A stretch of 64,000 nucleotides of DNA from Colocasia esculenta (Eukaryota > Streptophyta > Magnoliopsida > Alismatales > Araceae), in assembly GCA_014218235.1 (NCBI GenBank), contig CM024755.1, positions 159,209,941 to 159,273,940 on the forward strand, written 5' to 3'. This document shows, one piece after another, positions 10,380-22,310 of this stretch. The notes under the pieces were generated by a model, which searched no databases, was not told the DNA's origin, and saw nothing but the letters and a program-made list of their open reading frames with translations. The first letter of the stretch is position 1; every line of letters starts with the position of its first letter. Position numbers and translations under genes: made by a program.

Positions 10380-11512
10380 GCACCACCCCTAAGCAGATGG
10401 GGGGTACAACACAAATACCAAACAAATCCTAGACTTTATCACAACAAGAAGGGACTGTGAGATGAGAGAGAGGTGCACCAAGCAAGCATTCAAGTTAGCA
10501 TGATTATCGTCCAGATTTTAGAGTTTGCACTCAACCTTTAAGTGGATTGATTAATGAAATGTCACTCGGTCAAGCGGGACCTAAATAGGCATGAACTCAA
10601 GTACTCCGGTGTAGCTAGAGGTGACACACAACTCACGCCGGAAGATGGCTCGAGCTAGGGGTGCAATGGGTACAACCAGCCCCGCAAACCGCAATGTGCG
10701 TACGGCCACAGGGACTTATAGAGGCCCTCGGCAGGCGGCCCTGGTCAGCCCATGAGTGCTCGCAGGTGAGAGAACCCACTCAACCAAGGAGGATAACCTA
10801 ATCAGTACGGATGGGAAGTGAATGTACAAGCCTAGGTGCCTAAAAGTGTATGCAATCTCTAACCTATGCTAGTAAAAAGTGACAGGCAGGACTCAGCTAA
10901 AGTCACGATGACTAGATCCGCCGTGACCTTGTCGCGCCCGGGAAGCAGGCTGCGACAACAACAGAAGGCAAAGACCCGCAGTCACAAGCAAACAGTAAGC
11001 AAACAGACTAACCTAAAACACAATACACTGATGGAGTCAACTGAACAACACATCCAAGTTAAATAAACACACAGGAACCGAGGCATGGGTTAAAACAGTA
11101 ACAAGCAATGTGAACCTGTCGTAGTGACCTCTACTTCCGACGCGACATAGTCGTGACCTCCCAATCCGCCGCGACAGGACGCGAAATCAAATAGTCAAAA
11201 CAAACGGAAAATCTAGACCCTAGCAGGATTCTAACAAGCAGAAACATGAATGTACATGGAAGATCAACATGGAGAAGACATGAATGAATCCTCTGAACAA
11301 AAACAGGGTGAACAGCAGAGGAGAAACACGTACCTCATGTTGCATCCGCTATCCGGGACGCGACCCTGTCGCGACGACACGATACGTCGCATCCCCGACA
11401 GAGAACAGAAATGGCAAAACAACACAAAATATACTTAACAGGGTTATAGGAAAGCATTTAAACAACAAAACATGGCAAGCAAATAGGCAAAACTCACGAG
11501 GCTAGCACTGAA
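10380..11512 (-). other. Tat 5' leader, non-coding
   Basis: The stretch lies between gag and the primer site. It contains no long frame. It carries several TCGCGA or CGCGAC words (near 10931, 11146, 11171, 11351, 11369), the same word that recurs in the Tat LTR and in the Tekay LTRs. Confidence 0.6.
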
Positions 11513-11531
11513 GGTCCCACCGTGATCGCCA
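11513..11531 (-). promoter_or_regulatory. Tat primer-binding site
   Basis: On the minus strand TGGCGATCACGGTGGGACC starts five bases after the 5' LTR end. TGGCGA followed by a G-rich part resembles the tRNA-Arg type primer sites reported in Ogre-like elements. The exact tRNA was not checked. Confidence 0.72.
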
Positions 11532-11536
11532 AAAGG

Positions 11537-12958
11537 TGTAATCACGGGGAATGTGCACCCCAAAAACAAACAACAAGATATTCAATCTAAAAGTAAGGAA
11601 ATAAGGGATGTGATTGCCACCTAGATAGTTGCCACTAATAGGAATTAAATAGGCTAACTACGCTAGGAAAAGGAAAGAGAACGAAGCACTGACCTTTGTC
11701 GCGATGGGGTTAGCCGCCGCGATGGGCCTGATGTCGCGTCGCCTTATCAAGGTGCGTTAGCGTTGTCGCGACACCCTCCTAAGCTGCGTTCTCTGCAGTG
11801 CAGGAGAAATGTGGCTGGACCTTCTTCCTACCCTCCAGCCGACCGGAGGCTAAGAGCTCCTTGTCGAATGATGCTTGGGTGCCTGCCAAAACAAAGAAAA
11901 CAACAAAAATAACCCTGTTAGACCAAGTTTTGTGTAGTAGCTATCCACAAGTGAAGCGAACAAAGGGAGCATGGTGGGAAAGAACATGAGGTGGTTTTTT
12001 AACCCCTTGGGTGTATGGAAAAACGTGGGAGTAAAAAGGATGCAACCTATCTAGAAAGAAATAACATGCATGCATCAAAAGTGAGATGAAGGAGAGGGAA
12101 GAAAGAGCCCCGTATAGGGCGACTCCCTGGCGTTGAACAACGTCCACAAACACTGTAGAAGCTCCAGAGAATGTAGGAGTCTCCCTCCTCAAGCACCAAG
12201 CTCCAAGGATGAAGAAGTATGCATGGCTTAGTGAAGGAAAATGTGAGGAAATGGAGGTAAATGGTAGAGCCACAAGGCTAAGTCCAGATCAGAGGAAATT
12301 TCGGCAGCACTTCATGGTGAGAATGGGGCTCTCCCTTCCTCTGAAGGAGAGGCCTTGCTTTTTATAAGATAGGAGAGAGAAAATCCCATTTTTAAGTGAG
12401 CATTACCCAAAATGAGAGATAAATCCCTATTAAATCCATGGGTGAGAGTCCTAAGGAGGCCCTAAGGTGTCCCACAACCCCAAACTGCGACTAGGAGGGT
12501 TGGGAGGTTGCATGGGATAGAGATAAAGAGACAAGAGGATAAGTAGGAGGTGGTTGCAGAGGCTGGCGTACGTGGCTGTAGTCGCGACGGGTCGTAGGGG
12601 CGCGACAGAGATGAACGCGACGGCTAGGAAGGGCGCAACAGAGAGGCCACATGCATGGATATACATGGGCTGTTGCGGCGGCTATGGGGGGCGCGATAAG
12701 GCTAACGCGGCACCTCGACCCATCGCGTTAAGAAAAATGATTATTCTCGAATTTTTGGCCAATCATATGAGAGAATAATGGGCATTTAAGACACATGGAC
12801 TCTTTTAAAAGGATAATGGACGGGATATCATGAAAATTGGGCTTTTAATGTACTCAAAGCAAGGCTAATGGTGGGCTCAAGGTGAATGACCAATTTTGGG
12901 GCTCAATAAGATAACAAGAAATATAGTTCAACTTGTAGGCCAGAAACGGGTGTCTACA
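11537..12958 (-). repeat. 5' LTR of the Tat element (1422 bp)
   Basis: On the minus strand it begins TGTAGACACCCG and ends GTGATTACA, with TGTA...TACA terminal repeats. The ends are fixed by the primer site inside and by resumption of copia element A outside at 12959. A TATA box (CTTATAAAAAGC on the minus strand, about 12357-12368) marks the likely promoter. A CG-rich patch at 12570-12725, upstream of the TATA box in element orientation, contains GTCGCGAC, GCGCGACAG and AACGCGACGG words. Confidence 0.83.
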
Positions 12959-13900
12959 GATACCATAAACCCAAATCAAATGAACCTGAGAGATATCTAA
13001 AGATTCTTTTGACTGCAATTAAATGGCTTTCCCTTGGACTAGATTGATGTCTAGCACAGAGGCAAACACTAAATTGAATGTCCGGTCTACTTGCAGTAAG
13101 ATAAAGGAGAGAGCCAATCATACCTTTGTATTGCTTTGCATCTACCATTTTACCTTTTTCATTATTTTCCAGTTTTACACTTATGCTCATAGGTGTGGAT
13201 GCTGGTTTGGCTTGTTCGAACTGAAATCTTTTCAGTAGCTCCTTGACATACTTCTCTTGATTGATGAAGAAGCAGTCTTCATATTGTTTGACCTGCAAGC
13301 TAAGAAAAAATTATAGCTCCCCTATTAAACTCATCTCAAATTCACTGTGCATATGTTTTGAAAATTCTTCACACAATGAGGGGTTAGTGGAACCAAAAAT
13401 AATGTCATCCACATAAACTTGAACAACAATTATATGATTGTGAACACATTTAGTAAAGAGAGTTTGGTCCACTTTACCTCTGGAATAATTTTTACTAACT
13501 AAAAAGTTGCTCAATCGGTCATACCAAGCTCTTGGTGCCTGTTTCAAACCATAGAGAGCTTTGTGCAATGTATAAACATGGTTAGGTTTGTCGGGAACTT
13601 CAAATCCAAGTGGCTGAGATACAAATACCTCTTCTTTGATGTAACCATTTAAAAAGGCAGTTTTGACATCCATTTGAAATAGTTTGAATTTGTTAGAACA
13701 TGCATATGCTAACAAGATTCTTACTGCCTCAAGCCTAACTACTGGTGCAAAGGATTCTTCAAAGTCTACCCCGAATTCCTGATTGTACCCTTTTGCAACC
13801 AGTCTAGCCTTATTGCGAACAACTTTGCCTTCTTCATTTAGCTTGTTCCTAAATACCCACCTTATTCAATTACTGAGATTTCAGGGGTTCTAGGGACTAA
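12959..13900 (-). pseudogene. Copia A reverse transcriptase
   Basis: The RT shows FQMDVKTAFLNG (about 13680), LYGLKQAPRAWYDRL (about 13540) and the catalytic YVDDIIFGS (about 13395). After an in-frame TAA near 13311 it continues through GMIGSLLYLTASRPDIQ (about 13110) to the junction with the Tat LTR. The N-terminal part of RT (13716-13900) is readable but interrupted. The RNase H is missing because Tat cuts the gene. Confidence 0.85.
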
Positions 13901-14134
13901 GCTCTATACATTATTCCTTTGAAATTGGCCAAGTTCTTCATGCATGGCATCTATCCAAGAATTTTCTTTTAGAGCTTCTTCAATGTTTTTTGGTTCCACT
14001 TGAGAGATAAATGCTAAATGATCCTGTTCAACAATGTTTCTAAAGTGTGACCTCGTGTGAACTCTATCATTTACATTTCCAATGACATTTTCAAGTGGAT
14101 GATCTTTTGAGTACCTGACATTTGTTATTATGGA
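13901..14134 (-). other. Copia A integrase-RT linker
   Basis: Decayed linker between integrase and RT. No conserved motif is seen; copia elements have a variable region at this position. Confidence 0.5.
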
Positions 14135-15000
14135 TTAACCCTGTTGAGTTTGTTCTTGAGGATTTTGTTCAGTTTGTTGGTCTTCTTCAAGTCTGTCAAC
14201 AGCCTTTGTATGGTCTGTCGACTGATGCTTGTCAACTTTTTCTTCAAGTATGTTTCCTTCTTCATCATCATACCTGTAAGCATTTGAGTTGTCAGTTTTT
14301 GCATGAGTCTCATTGAGGACAACATGTGGAGTCTCTTCCACAGTCTTATTTTTGTTATTAAACACTCTATAGGCTCTAGAGTGTTCATAGTAGCCTAGGA
14401 AAATTCCTGGATCACTTTTGGCTTCAAATTTATCTAGATCAACTTTGTCATTATTGTGAATGAAGACTTTGGAGCCAAAAATTCTGAAATACCTAATACT
14501 TGGTTTCTTACCTTTCAGGAGTTCATATGGGGTTTTCTTCATTACAGGTCTTACCATGGATCTATTCAAAATATAGCATGATGTATTCACAGCCTCTGCC
14601 CAAAAACTCCTTGAGAGTTGACTTTCCACCAAAAGTGTGCGAGCCATTTCCACCAAGGTTCTGTTCTTTCTCTCCACTACTCCATTTTGTTCTGAAGTTC
14701 TTGGAGAGGAGAATTTGTGTTCAATACCTTGGTTCATGCAAAAGTCAAAAAATAAATTATTGTCAAACTCTCCCCCATGATCAGTACGAATTGAGCATAT
14801 TTTGTTTGTGTTTCCATGCTCAATCTTGTTAAAGAACTCTTCAAAATTTTTCAGAACTTCATTTTTATGAGCTAAAACTTTAACCCATGTGAACCTAGAG
14901 AAATCATCTACAATGACAAACCCAAAACGTTTACCATTGAGACTAAGTGTTCTTGTAGGTCCAAAAAGGTCAATGTGTAGCAATTCATAAGGTTTTTAGG
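14135..15000 (-). pseudogene. Copia A integrase core
   Basis: The catalytic Asp residues and Glu are visible: HIDLFGPT (about 14970), RTDHGGEFDN (about 14785) and NGVVERKNRTLVEMA (about 14665). FWAEAVNTSCYILNR follows, the copia-specific extension. The frame is open for 282 codons. A stop near 15000 cuts it from the GAG-pre-integrase part. Confidence 0.86.
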
Positions 15001-15354
15001 TGATTATGGGTGCATTAGATTTGAAAGACTTTCTGGTCTATTTTCCCTGTGCACATGCATCACAAAAACTCAAATCTTTATTGAAGTGAATTTCAGAAAG
15101 TCTATTTACCAGTTTCATTCTCATGATCTTGCTCAGAACATTGAAGCTTGCATGGCCTAGCCTATGATACCATAAAGAAAGTTGATCCTTTTTATTTGCA
15201 ACAAGACACAAGTTCTTATTTTTTGGTTCATCTCGATCAACTAGATAAATGTTATTGACTGTTTTTCTTGAAAATTTGACACTTCCAGAATTTTTATCAA
15301 TGATTTGGCATGCTTCTGAATCAAAAATAACTTTATGGCCTTTATCACACAATT
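15001..15354 (-). pseudogene. Copia A GAG-pre-integrase / zinc-binding domain, cut by Tekay1
   Basis: LWYHRLGHASFNVL and CDACAQGK give the His-His-Cys-Cys module that precedes the copia integrase core. The right end is cut by Tekay1 exactly after QLCDKGH. The five bases 15355-15359 (GACTA) are repeated at 26918-26922. Confidence 0.85.
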
Positions 15355-15359
15355 GACTA

Positions 15360-18300
15360 TGTAACATCGTGAATTTCTCGGATCAATGTGGATCCTGTGT
15401 TTGGTGTTTGTGGAGGCCACCGTGTGGCCAATGTGGTGTGTTTCAGGTTTTTACGCAGGTTTTGGGGCTTACTAGGCCGGCTGTTTGGGCCCATAGCACC
15501 CCTCAGTTCACTGTCTGTGAATGCGACGGGGATGGGCGTCGCGTTCTGAACGCGATGGTCCTGCATGTCGCATTCCCATTGCCGCCTGAACGCACGCATT
15601 GTTGATTGTGCAATTCCGATGTCTAGAGTTCCTTGCACATATCAACAAGCTCACCTCCTCTAAACTGTCTCACAGAATTAAAATCACAAAAAGGAACTAG
15701 CACAATGGTGAGAACAGGTCATATCCACGGAGAGGCAGAATAGAGCTCGAATTAACTACCTTGACTTGAAATCTCTATCGACAATGCATTAAAAGTGAAT
15801 ATGTAAACAACACCGATCAAATCCCTCACAATCTTGACAGATCAAACTTAATGAAATAACAAGCAGAATTGAAAATGGAAGAGATATGATATCACTGTAC
15901 CCTCACAGCTCGAGGGATCAAACAAGCAAACAGAAAGCTTAACTAGAAATTAATGAATCAATGTACCCCTATAGCTCAGGGGATGAACAATCAACATTCT
16001 CAACTCTCCACAAACATCAATCAGAATGAGACAGTGAAAAGATCATAATGAGACAATGAAAAGGAACGCAACCAAAAATTAAAGTTGAGATCAACAAGAA
16101 CTGTAGGAATATCAGATTACTGTACCAGAGATGATGACAAAATCAATAAAGAAAACATTACAAAAACTATGGACAGCACATCATGCTCCTAATCTATCCA
16201 GGGGACAAAAACAGAGCACTAATAGAATAGAAAACTCAAATTAACAATTGCACTAGATCGAATTCTGGAACATAAAGAAATGGAAGATTTATGCATCTAT
16301 CTCTCAACAGCCCTCACAGCTCTCACAAAAGAAAAGACACAAATAAACCTACCTCCCTGTAGCCGAACTCCCCAAAATCTGAACTCCCAGCCGAACTCCG
16401 ATTCTGAACATTAGAAACAAAATTCAGATGAAATGTTCAAATCTCCCGGGTGCCAAACCACATCCCAATCATTCTCAGAAGTACAGAACAAAAATCCCCA
16501 AGATGAACACAACAAGAACAATGAAAGAGAATTCCGGACTGATCTACCAGCATAGAAGAAATGAGCTAACGCAATAGAAATAGAAGAAGCAAACTCCACT
16601 GAATCGGATTCCTCACATACTGAACTAGCTAAACCTCGAACTGTGGAAGAACAGGAAAACTAAAATTAAATCCTAAAAATCAAACTCGCCAAGCCTCTGA
16701 ACTGAGCAAGGAAAATTACAGAGACAAATTGAAAGAAAAATTCTTAAGAACTTCTCCGCTCTCGAACTGGCCAAGATTATCCAACCCCATGCTCTGAAGC
16801 TTTACAGAAGAGAAAGGAAAACTAGAAATTCTAAAATCTCCAACCCAACAGTCAAAAATCTCCAAGAATTCCCACAGTAGAACTAGAAGAAAGGAAAAAT
16901 ACAGAAGAATTGAAAGAACAATTCCAAACTACTGAATTAGCAAATCCTAAACATCTCCACCGAAGAACTCCCACACTGCTCTGCTCTCCGAAACGAAAAT
17001 TACAGAAAAATGAAACTAGAAATCCTAAGAAATTCCGAACCCCCCAGCCAACCCTCCGGAACACTCCCTCTCTGGCTCTACTAAAACAAGAAGATACAGG
17101 GAAATGAAAACTAAAAATTTCTTCAGAATTCCTATTTGCCACCCCGAAGAAGAGGGCCTTGGGGTCTTCTTATAGGGCTCCAGGCGCCACTGCTTCCCGC
17201 CATCGCCAGCCACCTCAGCAACAAACCTCAGCTGGCCGGCCACCTCAGCACCAGCCTAACCCGACTGCTTGCAGACGAACCACACACACCACATGCCTGC
17301 GTCGCCATGGTCAACAGACCCCAGAGCCCCAGCCGCCTGCGCCTCCACAGCACCCTGGTCCATCCACCTTCACGTAGCTGCATCACCCTGCCCAACATCG
17401 TGCCACCTCAGCCAGATCTGGCCCAGCATCACCATGCTTCACACCGCTTGGCACCCAGATCTCTGCACACCCACCATCCACTATAGCCATCGCCATCCAT
17501 CAAGCCCGGCCCACACCAGCGCCAGCCACCATCGGCGCCCAGCCCGCAGCAGCCATCGCACTCACGAACCGCCATCACACCTGCATCAGCCGCATGCGCC
17601 ACATGCCCAAACCCATCTGGCCACCTCAGCAGGACGCCACCTTGCCTTGGGTCACCTGCAGAACAAGCCCAGCCGCAGTGCACAGCACCGGCCACGCACG
17701 CCCCCACACACCAGAAGTGCCTGCTCTTCCTGGCAGCGCCCTGGTTTCCCTGGCCGCGCCATCCGCCCCAGATCTGGTTCACCTGGGCGCTGGCCGCCCA
17801 GGCCCAGCACCGCCTCCAGTCGCTGCCATCGCCAGAGCCTGGCCCCATCCGCCATCTGCACACCAACACACCCAGGAGCTCCAAGCCTCACGCGCCCAGC
17901 TCCTTAGCACCCTGGCCGCCTGCAGAACACCACACCAGCGCTCCATCCGCCAGCGCAGCAGGGGAGCCCAGGCTTCTTTCGTGAAGCTTCCAGTGGAAGA
18001 GGTGAAATAGAAATAGGAAGGTTGGTTAGCATAATATCGGATTTTGTTAAAAAGTGGTTTAAAAATGGGAATGGGGTTGTGGCAGTAAGATTAGTTGGGA
18101 TATTTAAAATTTATTATTTATTTAATGAGGGTGGGGTGAGATTAAAAATGATTTTTATTTATTTGATGGAATTGGATGGGGTATGTGGCATATTTGTAGT
18201 GGGTGGAATATTTATTCATTTAAAATCTACTTTATTTATGAACTAGGATACGGTTATAAAATCAAATATTATTTATGTACAATGATTGTAAAAAAAGAAA

Positions 18301-20516
18301 ATTAGTCAGATTATTCAAAATGTATTGAATTTATTTAATGAGAATCTACTATGTGTTCTACCTAAAAATTTAACTAAAATGTTCAAAAACTATACATGAA
18401 TAGAATGCAAATTTAAAATCTAAATGTACATTATTTACAGACAACTAAAGTCTAAATTTAACTAAATGTATGCACTTTAACACTAAAAATTGTGTCGTTA
18501 TCACCGCCCAGAGGTGCTGATCGTCCGCATGTGCACATTGTGTTGCGCGCCGGGCGACCTGCGGACGTCAGCCCTAGGAAGGCGACACCCAGGTCCGTCG
18601 CGACTTGGTCGCGACGGAGGGGTTCGTCGCGTTCTTAACCGCAGCAGGTTCTTAAACCCTACTGGCCAGACAGACCTGGGTATGCTCTGTTTGGCCGGGG
18701 GAAGAGCTCCTGCAGCGTGTGGGGGTGATTTGGCATGGGAACGAGATTTTGGGCATCTTCTCGCCGCGAGGACTGCGCGTGGAGCAGGGGAAACGCCGGG
18801 GGATTATTGTTTTTTGTGTTCTTCAAGGAGGTAGGGTATTCCTCCTGTTTTATGGGCTGTGAATGGCTTGTTACGATCGTGTAGTGTGTTATTTGATTTA
18901 ATAACATTAGATATCATACTAGGAGTTACATTAAAGCATGAAAATGGTGAATTAAAGATGGTTTATGTGGTTTGTGGGGGTAATCCAGAGGGTGTTCCCC
19001 GGATTAGGGTTCCTGCCTATGAAGGCGACGGAGCCCGTGGTCGTGACAAGGTTGCGACAGGCCGACCCGTCACGACAAGGTTTGTCATCGCGACATGTCG
19101 GGGCATCATGTTCTGATGGCGATAGAGCCCTAGGCCGCGACCTCAGCCAAGAGGTCAGTTTATGCATGGTTTCAGTGGTGTGTTTGTCCGATTATCGTTA
19201 TATGATGTAAGTGGCAGTGGCAAGTGGTGCATTGGCACCTGTGATGCTCTGGGAGTGTGTTGTTTCTGAGGCTAGCGTACGGTTTACGTAGCTAGTAAGT
19301 TGTATACGTGTTGGCGTGTTGTTCACACAGTGTTTGTGTTGTTCACGTGTTGTGGGCAGGCTGTACATGAGGTTGACGTGAGGTTTCACATGGTTTGTGC
19401 GGTGTGCACGTGGTTTTGTGTGTGTGACGAGTAGTACGACGCCTGCCATGGTTACCTTCTTAGTTGGGTGCCCCTGGTTCTTTGTGAGCCAAGCTGTTAG
19501 CTCGGGGCTTGTCCCGGTACTTGTGTAGTACCATTGAGGTCTGTGTCGTCTGTCGTGGACACCCTCACTCCTATGTTTGAGTTGTACATCTGGCTGAGTG
19601 AAAGATGACAGTAGGACAACGACTTGTGAGTTTGTGTTTGTCGCTTGTAGCGCGCTCATAGTTGGGGGTACGGACACCAGTAGACGTCACTGGTCCCCAG
19701 CTAGTCCTTTCCAGTGCCTCACTCTAGGGAGCTCAGGCCAGAGTCCCTAGAGGTGCCAGGCATGGGCCTATGGCTGTGTGGTCCATAGGTTGTGGTGTTG
19801 GTTGGTCTCCACTGTTATTTGTCTTCTTCCTGTGGAGCGACAGCTGGACCTTTCGTCCGTGGCTGCGAGGCTGAGAGGTAGACATGTGTAGTTTTGTCCA
19901 AGTTAGTAGTTGGTGTCGCTTACCAGTCTACGTGGCTCAAGTGTGGCGGTCTCTACTTTAGCACGTACACGTAGTTGTGGTTTTCTATTTATTTATTAAT
20001 ATGGTTTTACGTTGTCGACAGACGGTAAGTGGTATTTACAGTTTTAATAGCTTGTTAGCCTGTGTTATATAAACTACTAGCGTAGCCTTTTGTTTACGCA
20101 CTTGTGTTGGTTTGCTCAGTTTTTGGGGAGTTACGCTACTGAGCCAGTGACTTGCGAGGCTCACCCCTACTCCCAACAGGTGAAGGAGAGGAGGTTTCAC
20201 TTCCATCCTCTAGTTCGGAGCCACGTCGTGGTGGCGTTGGGCCAGCACCTCCAGCAGTGTAGCTTTTTATCTTGTTGCACCTCGGGGTATGCCCTAGACT
20301 CTTGTACCTTTATTTGACTTTTGTTGAAAAAGGTTGTGTAAATTCAGTATGAATATATGTGGGTTTTTGAGTTATATATATATAAATGTGTTCCTTTGTG
20401 TTTCCACAGACTTGTGAGTGTGTTACCTCTTGCGAAGCTATGACTCGATCGCGGGAGGCGGACTCGGGTCAAGCTCGTTATTGGTTTAACAAGTTTGAAC
20501 AGCGCAGTCTGTCACA
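15360..20516 (+). repeat. 5' LTR of Tekay1, interrupted by a 2.9 kb insertion
   Basis: It starts TGTAACATCGTG and ends CTGTCACA next to the primer site. The parts 15360-15586 and 18504-20516 align with the 3' LTR. Without the insertion it is about 2235 bp. TCGCGA words cluster near its start (15540, 18596-18630, 19030-19140). A TATA-rich run at 20368-20385 (TTATATATATATAAATG) lies 130 bp before the LTR end and could be the core promoter. Confidence 0.88.
15587..18503. mobile_element. LTR-like 2917-bp insertion inside the Tekay1 5' LTR (probable solo LTR)
   Basis: It is flanked by CCGCC on both sides (15582-15586, 18504-18508), and the intact 3' LTR of Tekay1 supplies the empty site. Its ends are TGAACG...CGTTATCA, so it has the TG..CA termini and 5-bp duplication of an LTR element. 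I see no gag, pol, primer site or purine tract inside, hence a solo LTR. Read on the minus strand it starts TGATAACGACAC. Base composition is very uneven: A-rich at 15650-17100, C-rich at 17150-18000 and A/T-rich at 18050-18500. Frames of up to about 210 codons in the C-rich part reflect composition, not genes. The family is not recognised. Confidence 0.68.
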
Positions 20517-20518
20517 GT

Positions 20519-20534
20519 TGGTATCAGAGCAAGG
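20519..20534 (+). promoter_or_regulatory. Tekay1 primer-binding site (tRNA-Met type)
   Basis: TGGTATCAGAGCAAGG starts two bases after the LTR end. It is the standard plant initiator tRNA-Met complement. Confidence 0.92.
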
Positions 20535-20670
20535 TCTGTGTAAATATAAAGGAATTGGGAAGTTACATAGCCTTATTTGTACACTAGTCTACTGCTGGAA
20601 GCTGACCCTGGTTTTGTAATAATTTGCTTGGTTGTATGTGGTTGGAATGTTGTCTGTGCAGGAGTTTGAA

Positions 20671-21905
20671 ATGGCTGATAGGAGAGACTGGGGTGGTGGA
20701 GGAGACGAGCCTGAGGAGTCGACTCAGCTTATGATAGAAAGGATATGGGAAAGCTTGACAGATATCCGAGTGAGACTGGACCAATAGGCACCAGTACCAC
20801 CGGAGGTTGGGGGAGCAGTACCTGTTGCACCAGTTTCAGCATCGCCGGGTGTGGATGTACCTTTTGTGCCATTCGTACCACCACCACCACCAGCAAGGGC
20901 AGTAGAGGAACCAGTGATGCAGGTTGAGAAATTTTTGAGGTTATAGCTACCCACTTATACAGGAGGACCGAATCCAAATACAGATGAGCACTGGATTCAT
21001 GAGATTGAGCGGGTTTTTGTGACGATGAGGTGTCTGCCAACTGATAGAGTGGTGTTAGCTATTTATCAGTTGAGAGGTTTTGCTCAGGAGTGGTGACATT
21101 TGAAGATGCAGACCACTTTTGCAGGCAGAGCAGAGGAGACAATTGCTTGGCCAGAATTTCTTGAAGTATTTAATGATACTTTTTTCCCAATTCAAGTGCA
21201 GTAGGCAAAGAGAGAACACTTCCAGACACTTCAGCAGGGGAATTTATCTGTTTTGGAATATCAGATGTGATTTATGACACTTAGTCATTATGCACCTTAT
21301 GTCGCATCAGATAATGACATGATGGTTGAATATTTTATTCGAGGCTTGAGGGTAGAATTGCATAATGCGGTAATATCGCTTATGTGTAAGACAATAGACA
21401 AGGTAGCCCAGAGAGCGGCCACACTTGAGAGATCTATTTGACTCATCAGGTGGGTGAGTCAGGTTCAGGTAGTTCTCAGCTACCCCAGCAGTCAACAGAA
21501 ATCAGTAAAGGAAAAGCGCCAGCGGGACCATCTTCCTCAGGTTTTGGTAAGTGGGGTCAGAAATTGAAGAAAATATTCAGAGGTCGAGGAGGAGGTCTCC
21601 AACAGTTCCAACAGAGCCGTGGCTACAGGCCATAGGTGGAAGAATCTCAGCAGAGTACTGCCAGGCAGCCTATACTTCCAGTAGGTTATCGATGTTATAA
21701 TTGTGATCAGTCAGGGTATTTGATCCACAATTGCCCTTATCCTAGAGAATATGGATATGGAAGGGGTGTTCAGCAATAGCAGCAGCACCAACCTCAGCAG
21801 CCACCAGCAGGCCGAGGTAGAGGAGTACCACAGCAGTGGGGTAGGGGCCGGGTTATGGCTATCACCCGAGCCCAGGCAGAGGCATCGAATCTAATAGAAG
21901 GTATA
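20671..21905 (+). pseudogene. Tekay1 gag
   Basis: It starts ATGGCTGATAGGAG. The frame carries a gag core (QVEKFLRL, GPNPNTDEHWIHEIERVF, AIYQLRGFAQEW, FPIQVQ, MVEYFIRGLR) and one zinc knuckle, CYNCDQSGYLIHNC (about 21690). The knuckle His is replaced by Tyr, which fits a CAT to TAT change. At least eight in-frame TAG or TGA codons are present, most where CAG or TGG is expected. Gag is therefore dead. Confidence 0.85.
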
Positions 21906-22310
21906 ATGCCCATTTATTCTCAACTAGAGTTCTATTTGATTCGGGTGCATCTCATTCTTTTATTTCTGAAGAATTTCTGGATTGTATGGCTCATCCTTTA
22001 GAGGAAAAGAGATGTGAATTAGCAGTAGAGGTTCCCTCGGGTGAGTTTATGCTCACTACGTGTTATATAGATGAAGCTCCTATTGTGGTTCAGGAGAATT
22101 AGATGCCAGTTAGGTTGTATGCTCTGTAGTTGAGTGATTATGATATTATTCTGGGTATGGATTGACTTGAGGCTTATGGAGCCACAGTTGATTGTAGAAA
22201 GAAAAGAATCAGATTCTGTCATCCAAGTGGAGCAGTGTTTGAATATCAAGGTATGCCTTTTTATACCTTCAAGTTTATAATTTCTGCAATTAGAGCTAGA
22301 AAGTTGTTAA
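21906..22310 (+). pseudogene. Tekay1 protease
   Basis: Retropepsin with VLFDSGASHSFI (catalytic Asp-Ser-Gly at 21938-21946) and DIILGMD (about 22150). A frameshift lies just before it, and TAG/TGA stops sit at conserved Gln and Trp positions. Confidence 0.83.

Larger units (their letters stand above)
1..12958 (-). mobile_element. Ty3/gypsy Tat-clade (Ogre-like) LTR retrotransposon, minus strand, 3' LTR outside window
   Basis: Read on the minus strand the order is 5' LTR (12958-11537), primer site, leader, gag, protease, a spacer that looks like an intron, RT, RNase H, second RNase H and integrase (stop 2121-2123). Beyond integrase lies an ORF running the other way. Gag-pro-RT-RH-INT order defines Ty3/gypsy. 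The second RNase H, the TGGCGA primer site, the TGTAGACACC LTR start and an extra ORF downstream of pol are traits of the Tat clade, which includes Ogre. No match to the 5' LTR is seen below 2121, so the 3' LTR must lie left of base 1 and the element exceeds 12.9 kb. The coding sequence has many in-frame stops and the copy cannot be autonomous. It inserted into copia element A: GATAC (12959-12963) is the expected right-hand target duplication. Confidence 0.87.

Noticed and set aside
17136..18010. Several overlapping frames of 110-210 codons on both strands in the C-rich block of the 2.9 kb insertion
   Set aside because: They overlap in several frames, are His/Pro/Arg-rich on one strand and Gly/Trp-rich on the other, and have no domain. 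The open frames follow from low A/T content.
19198..19677. A 159-codon minus-strand frame, also present at 25596-26075, as a conserved gene
   Set aside because: It lies in both Tekay1 LTRs, so its duplication is explained by the LTR pair. Differences between copies change amino acids freely.
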